Part shown: piece after piece, positions 63,189 through 64,000 of the stretch | How the letters are laid out: the number at the start of each line of letters is the position of its first letter | Numbering within the stretch: position 1 is the stretch's first letter | DNA from: Thermogutta terrifontis | GTDB lineage: Bacteria > Planctomycetota > Planctomycetia > Pirellulales > Thermoguttaceae | DNA: 64,000 bases | Reading direction: 5' to 3' | Assembly (NCBI RefSeq): GCF_002277955.1 | Contig: NZ_CP018477.1 | Span: 1,736,001 to 1,800,000, forward strand | Notes under the pieces: generated by a model | What the model was told of the DNA's origin: nothing | Seen by the model: the letters and a program-made list of their open reading frames with translations, nothing else | The model's database searches: none | Translations under genes and position numbers: made by a program

Positions 63189-63687
63189 GGGCACGACAAG
63201 CGTGCCCCTCCGAATCATTTTTCGGAAGGACCCGCTTGTCGGGTCCGTTTATCAACGTTCGATGATGAATTGCCTTTCAGCGGGGACTGAAGTCCCGCGC
63301 TGAAAGCGGGGCTGAAACCTCGCACTCCATGGAGTGCGGCGATTCATCGCCGCTTTTCGGTGAAGGCTTTAGCCTTCACCACCGTGCCCTCGGCCTGGAT
63401 GGAACCAGGGTGACCGGCCGGGCGGCACCCGATCCTGTAATCCACACAATGGAGGGACCCGCTCGTCGGGTCCGCTCTTGCAGGTTCGATTATCCATTTC
63501 ATCTCACCGGGCACGACAGGCGTGCCCCTCCGATCCTTTTTCGGACGGACCTGCTTGTCAGGTCCCTTTTTTCGAGATGGATGGTCTGTTCCATTTCATC
63601 GTGCACGGCAAGGGTTCACGGGTAGGTTCAATTCATGCTCATCAATTGAACGTCGCATTCGGTAGGGACAATTCATGAATCGCCCCT
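63189..63687 (+). repeat. Palindrome-rich dispersed intergenic repeat, copies 2 and 3
   Basis: The block starts with GGGCACGACAAGCGTGCCC (63189-63207). The hairpin series of copy 1 follows: GACCCGCTTGTCGGGTC (63229-63245), GGGACTGAAGTCCC (63283-63296), GCGGGGCTGAAACCTCGC, ACTCCATGGAGT, GCGGCGATTCATCGCCGC and TGAAGGCTTTAGCCTTCA (to 63378). A second partial set (63451-63560) has GGGACCCGCTCGTCGGGTCC and GGGCACGACAGGCGTGCCC. Near 63662-63687 AGGGACAATTCATGAATCGCCCC is the palindromic end element. No gene is present. Its position between an IS remnant and an integrase start fits a mobile-element hot spot. Confidence 0.8.
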
Positions 63688-63882
63688 AGCAGCGTTACAC
63701 ACATTGCGAAAACACATTGGCCCGGGCAATTCATGAATTGTTCCCTACGACACGTTGGGCCTTTTCGCCCTCACAGCTCCAAACGAAAACTAAGGATCAG
63801 TCAGACGGATGCCGGCTGCTTGGAGATACCTTGGCAAGTGAAGTGACGGCTGTCGCACTGTGGCGTAGAAAGGGAGCATCCT

Positions 63883-64000
63883 ATGGCAAGTGTAGCAAAA
63901 GACGGCAAGGGCTGGCGTATCCAATTTGTGGCGCCGGATGACAATCGAAAAACGCTCTGCCTTGGCCGTGTGGCCAAAAAGACGGCGGAGAGTATCCGCG
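63883..64000 (+). CDS. Start of a second tyrosine integrase, cut by the window edge
   Basis: The frame reads MASVAKDGKGWRIQFVAPDDNRKTLCLGRVAKKTAESIR and runs off the window. This is the arm-binding N-terminus of the planctomycete integrase type and resembles the island integrase at 39.3-40.4 kb (MASLSASKKGYRIFWVDGDKRRSLSLGKISK). GGGAG precedes the ATG at 63883. It suggests another integrated element beginning here. No tRNA or tmRNA is visible upstream that could serve as its target. Confidence 0.75.
   Translation, partial: MASVAKDGKGWRIQFVAPDDNRKTLCLGRVAKKTAESIR

Overview
The window looks like a chromosomal segment of a planctomycete, most likely a Thermogutta-like member of the Pirellulales. 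This is inferred from four things. The 16S rRNA gene stands alone, with no 23S or 5S gene beside it. Several genes belong to protein types common in planctomycetes: DUF4175-like membrane coiled-coil proteins, prenyltransferase/squalene-cyclase-repeat proteins, an AGE epimerase and ceramidase-like or sialidase-like secreted enzymes. Strand organisation is loose and operons are short. The tmRNA lacks an encoded CCA. No database search was possible, so the taxonomy is an inference.

Layout. 1-5.4 kb: Kdo-pathway genes (KdsC-like phosphatase, KdsD/KpsF isomerase), glucose-6-phosphate dehydrogenase and a membrane-anchored cyclase-repeat protein. 5.6-9 kb: an AmmeMemoRadiSam pair, in which an AMMECR1-MEMO fusion lies beside its radical SAM partner. 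9.2-12.9 kb: an MgtC/DUF4010 membrane protein, an ECF sigma factor with a putative anti-sigma partner, and a secreted glycine-rich protein. 13.2-15.05 kb: a solitary 16S rRNA unit with its own promoter, a boxA-like leader and a perfect 22-bp processing stem. 15.2-38.2 kb: ordinary chromosomal genes, including cardiolipin synthase, fructokinase-type kinase, esterase, a large DUF4175-like protein, GYF-domain membrane protein, DinB, EamA transporter, GH5, AGE epimerase, Nudix, TPR lipoprotein, FabH and an MMPL/RND transporter.

38.76-52.35 kb: ssrA (tmRNA) carries an integrated mobile island of about 13.2 kb. It starts at the 3' end of ssrA with a tyrosine integrase and an HTH repressor-like gene, and ends at an imperfect copy of the ssrA 3' end. 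It encodes an AAA ATPase, an operon with a DUF3631/P4-type ATPase and an excisionase-like HTH protein, a P27-like small terminase candidate, and a protein that joins an XRE helix-turn-helix to what looks like an HK97-fold capsid domain. I see no large terminase, portal or tail gene. This content fits a phage satellite (PICI-like) better than a complete prophage, and it is the most interesting region of the window. It also contains a degenerate ParB-like gene with several frameshifts and a coiled-coil frame interrupted by in-frame amber codons.

52.9-56.8 kb: a plus-strand cluster of a coiled-coil membrane protein, a second membrane protein, an FHA-like protein, a second ECF sigma factor and a small Cys-containing protein. 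57.3-62 kb: two large secreted carbohydrate/lipid-active enzymes, a ceramidase-like/sialidase-like fusion and a GH20-like enzyme. 62.4-64 kb: an IS630-family remnant, a palindrome-rich dispersed repeat also found at 18.9-19.1 kb, and the start of a second tyrosine integrase, which suggests another mobile element beyond the window edge.
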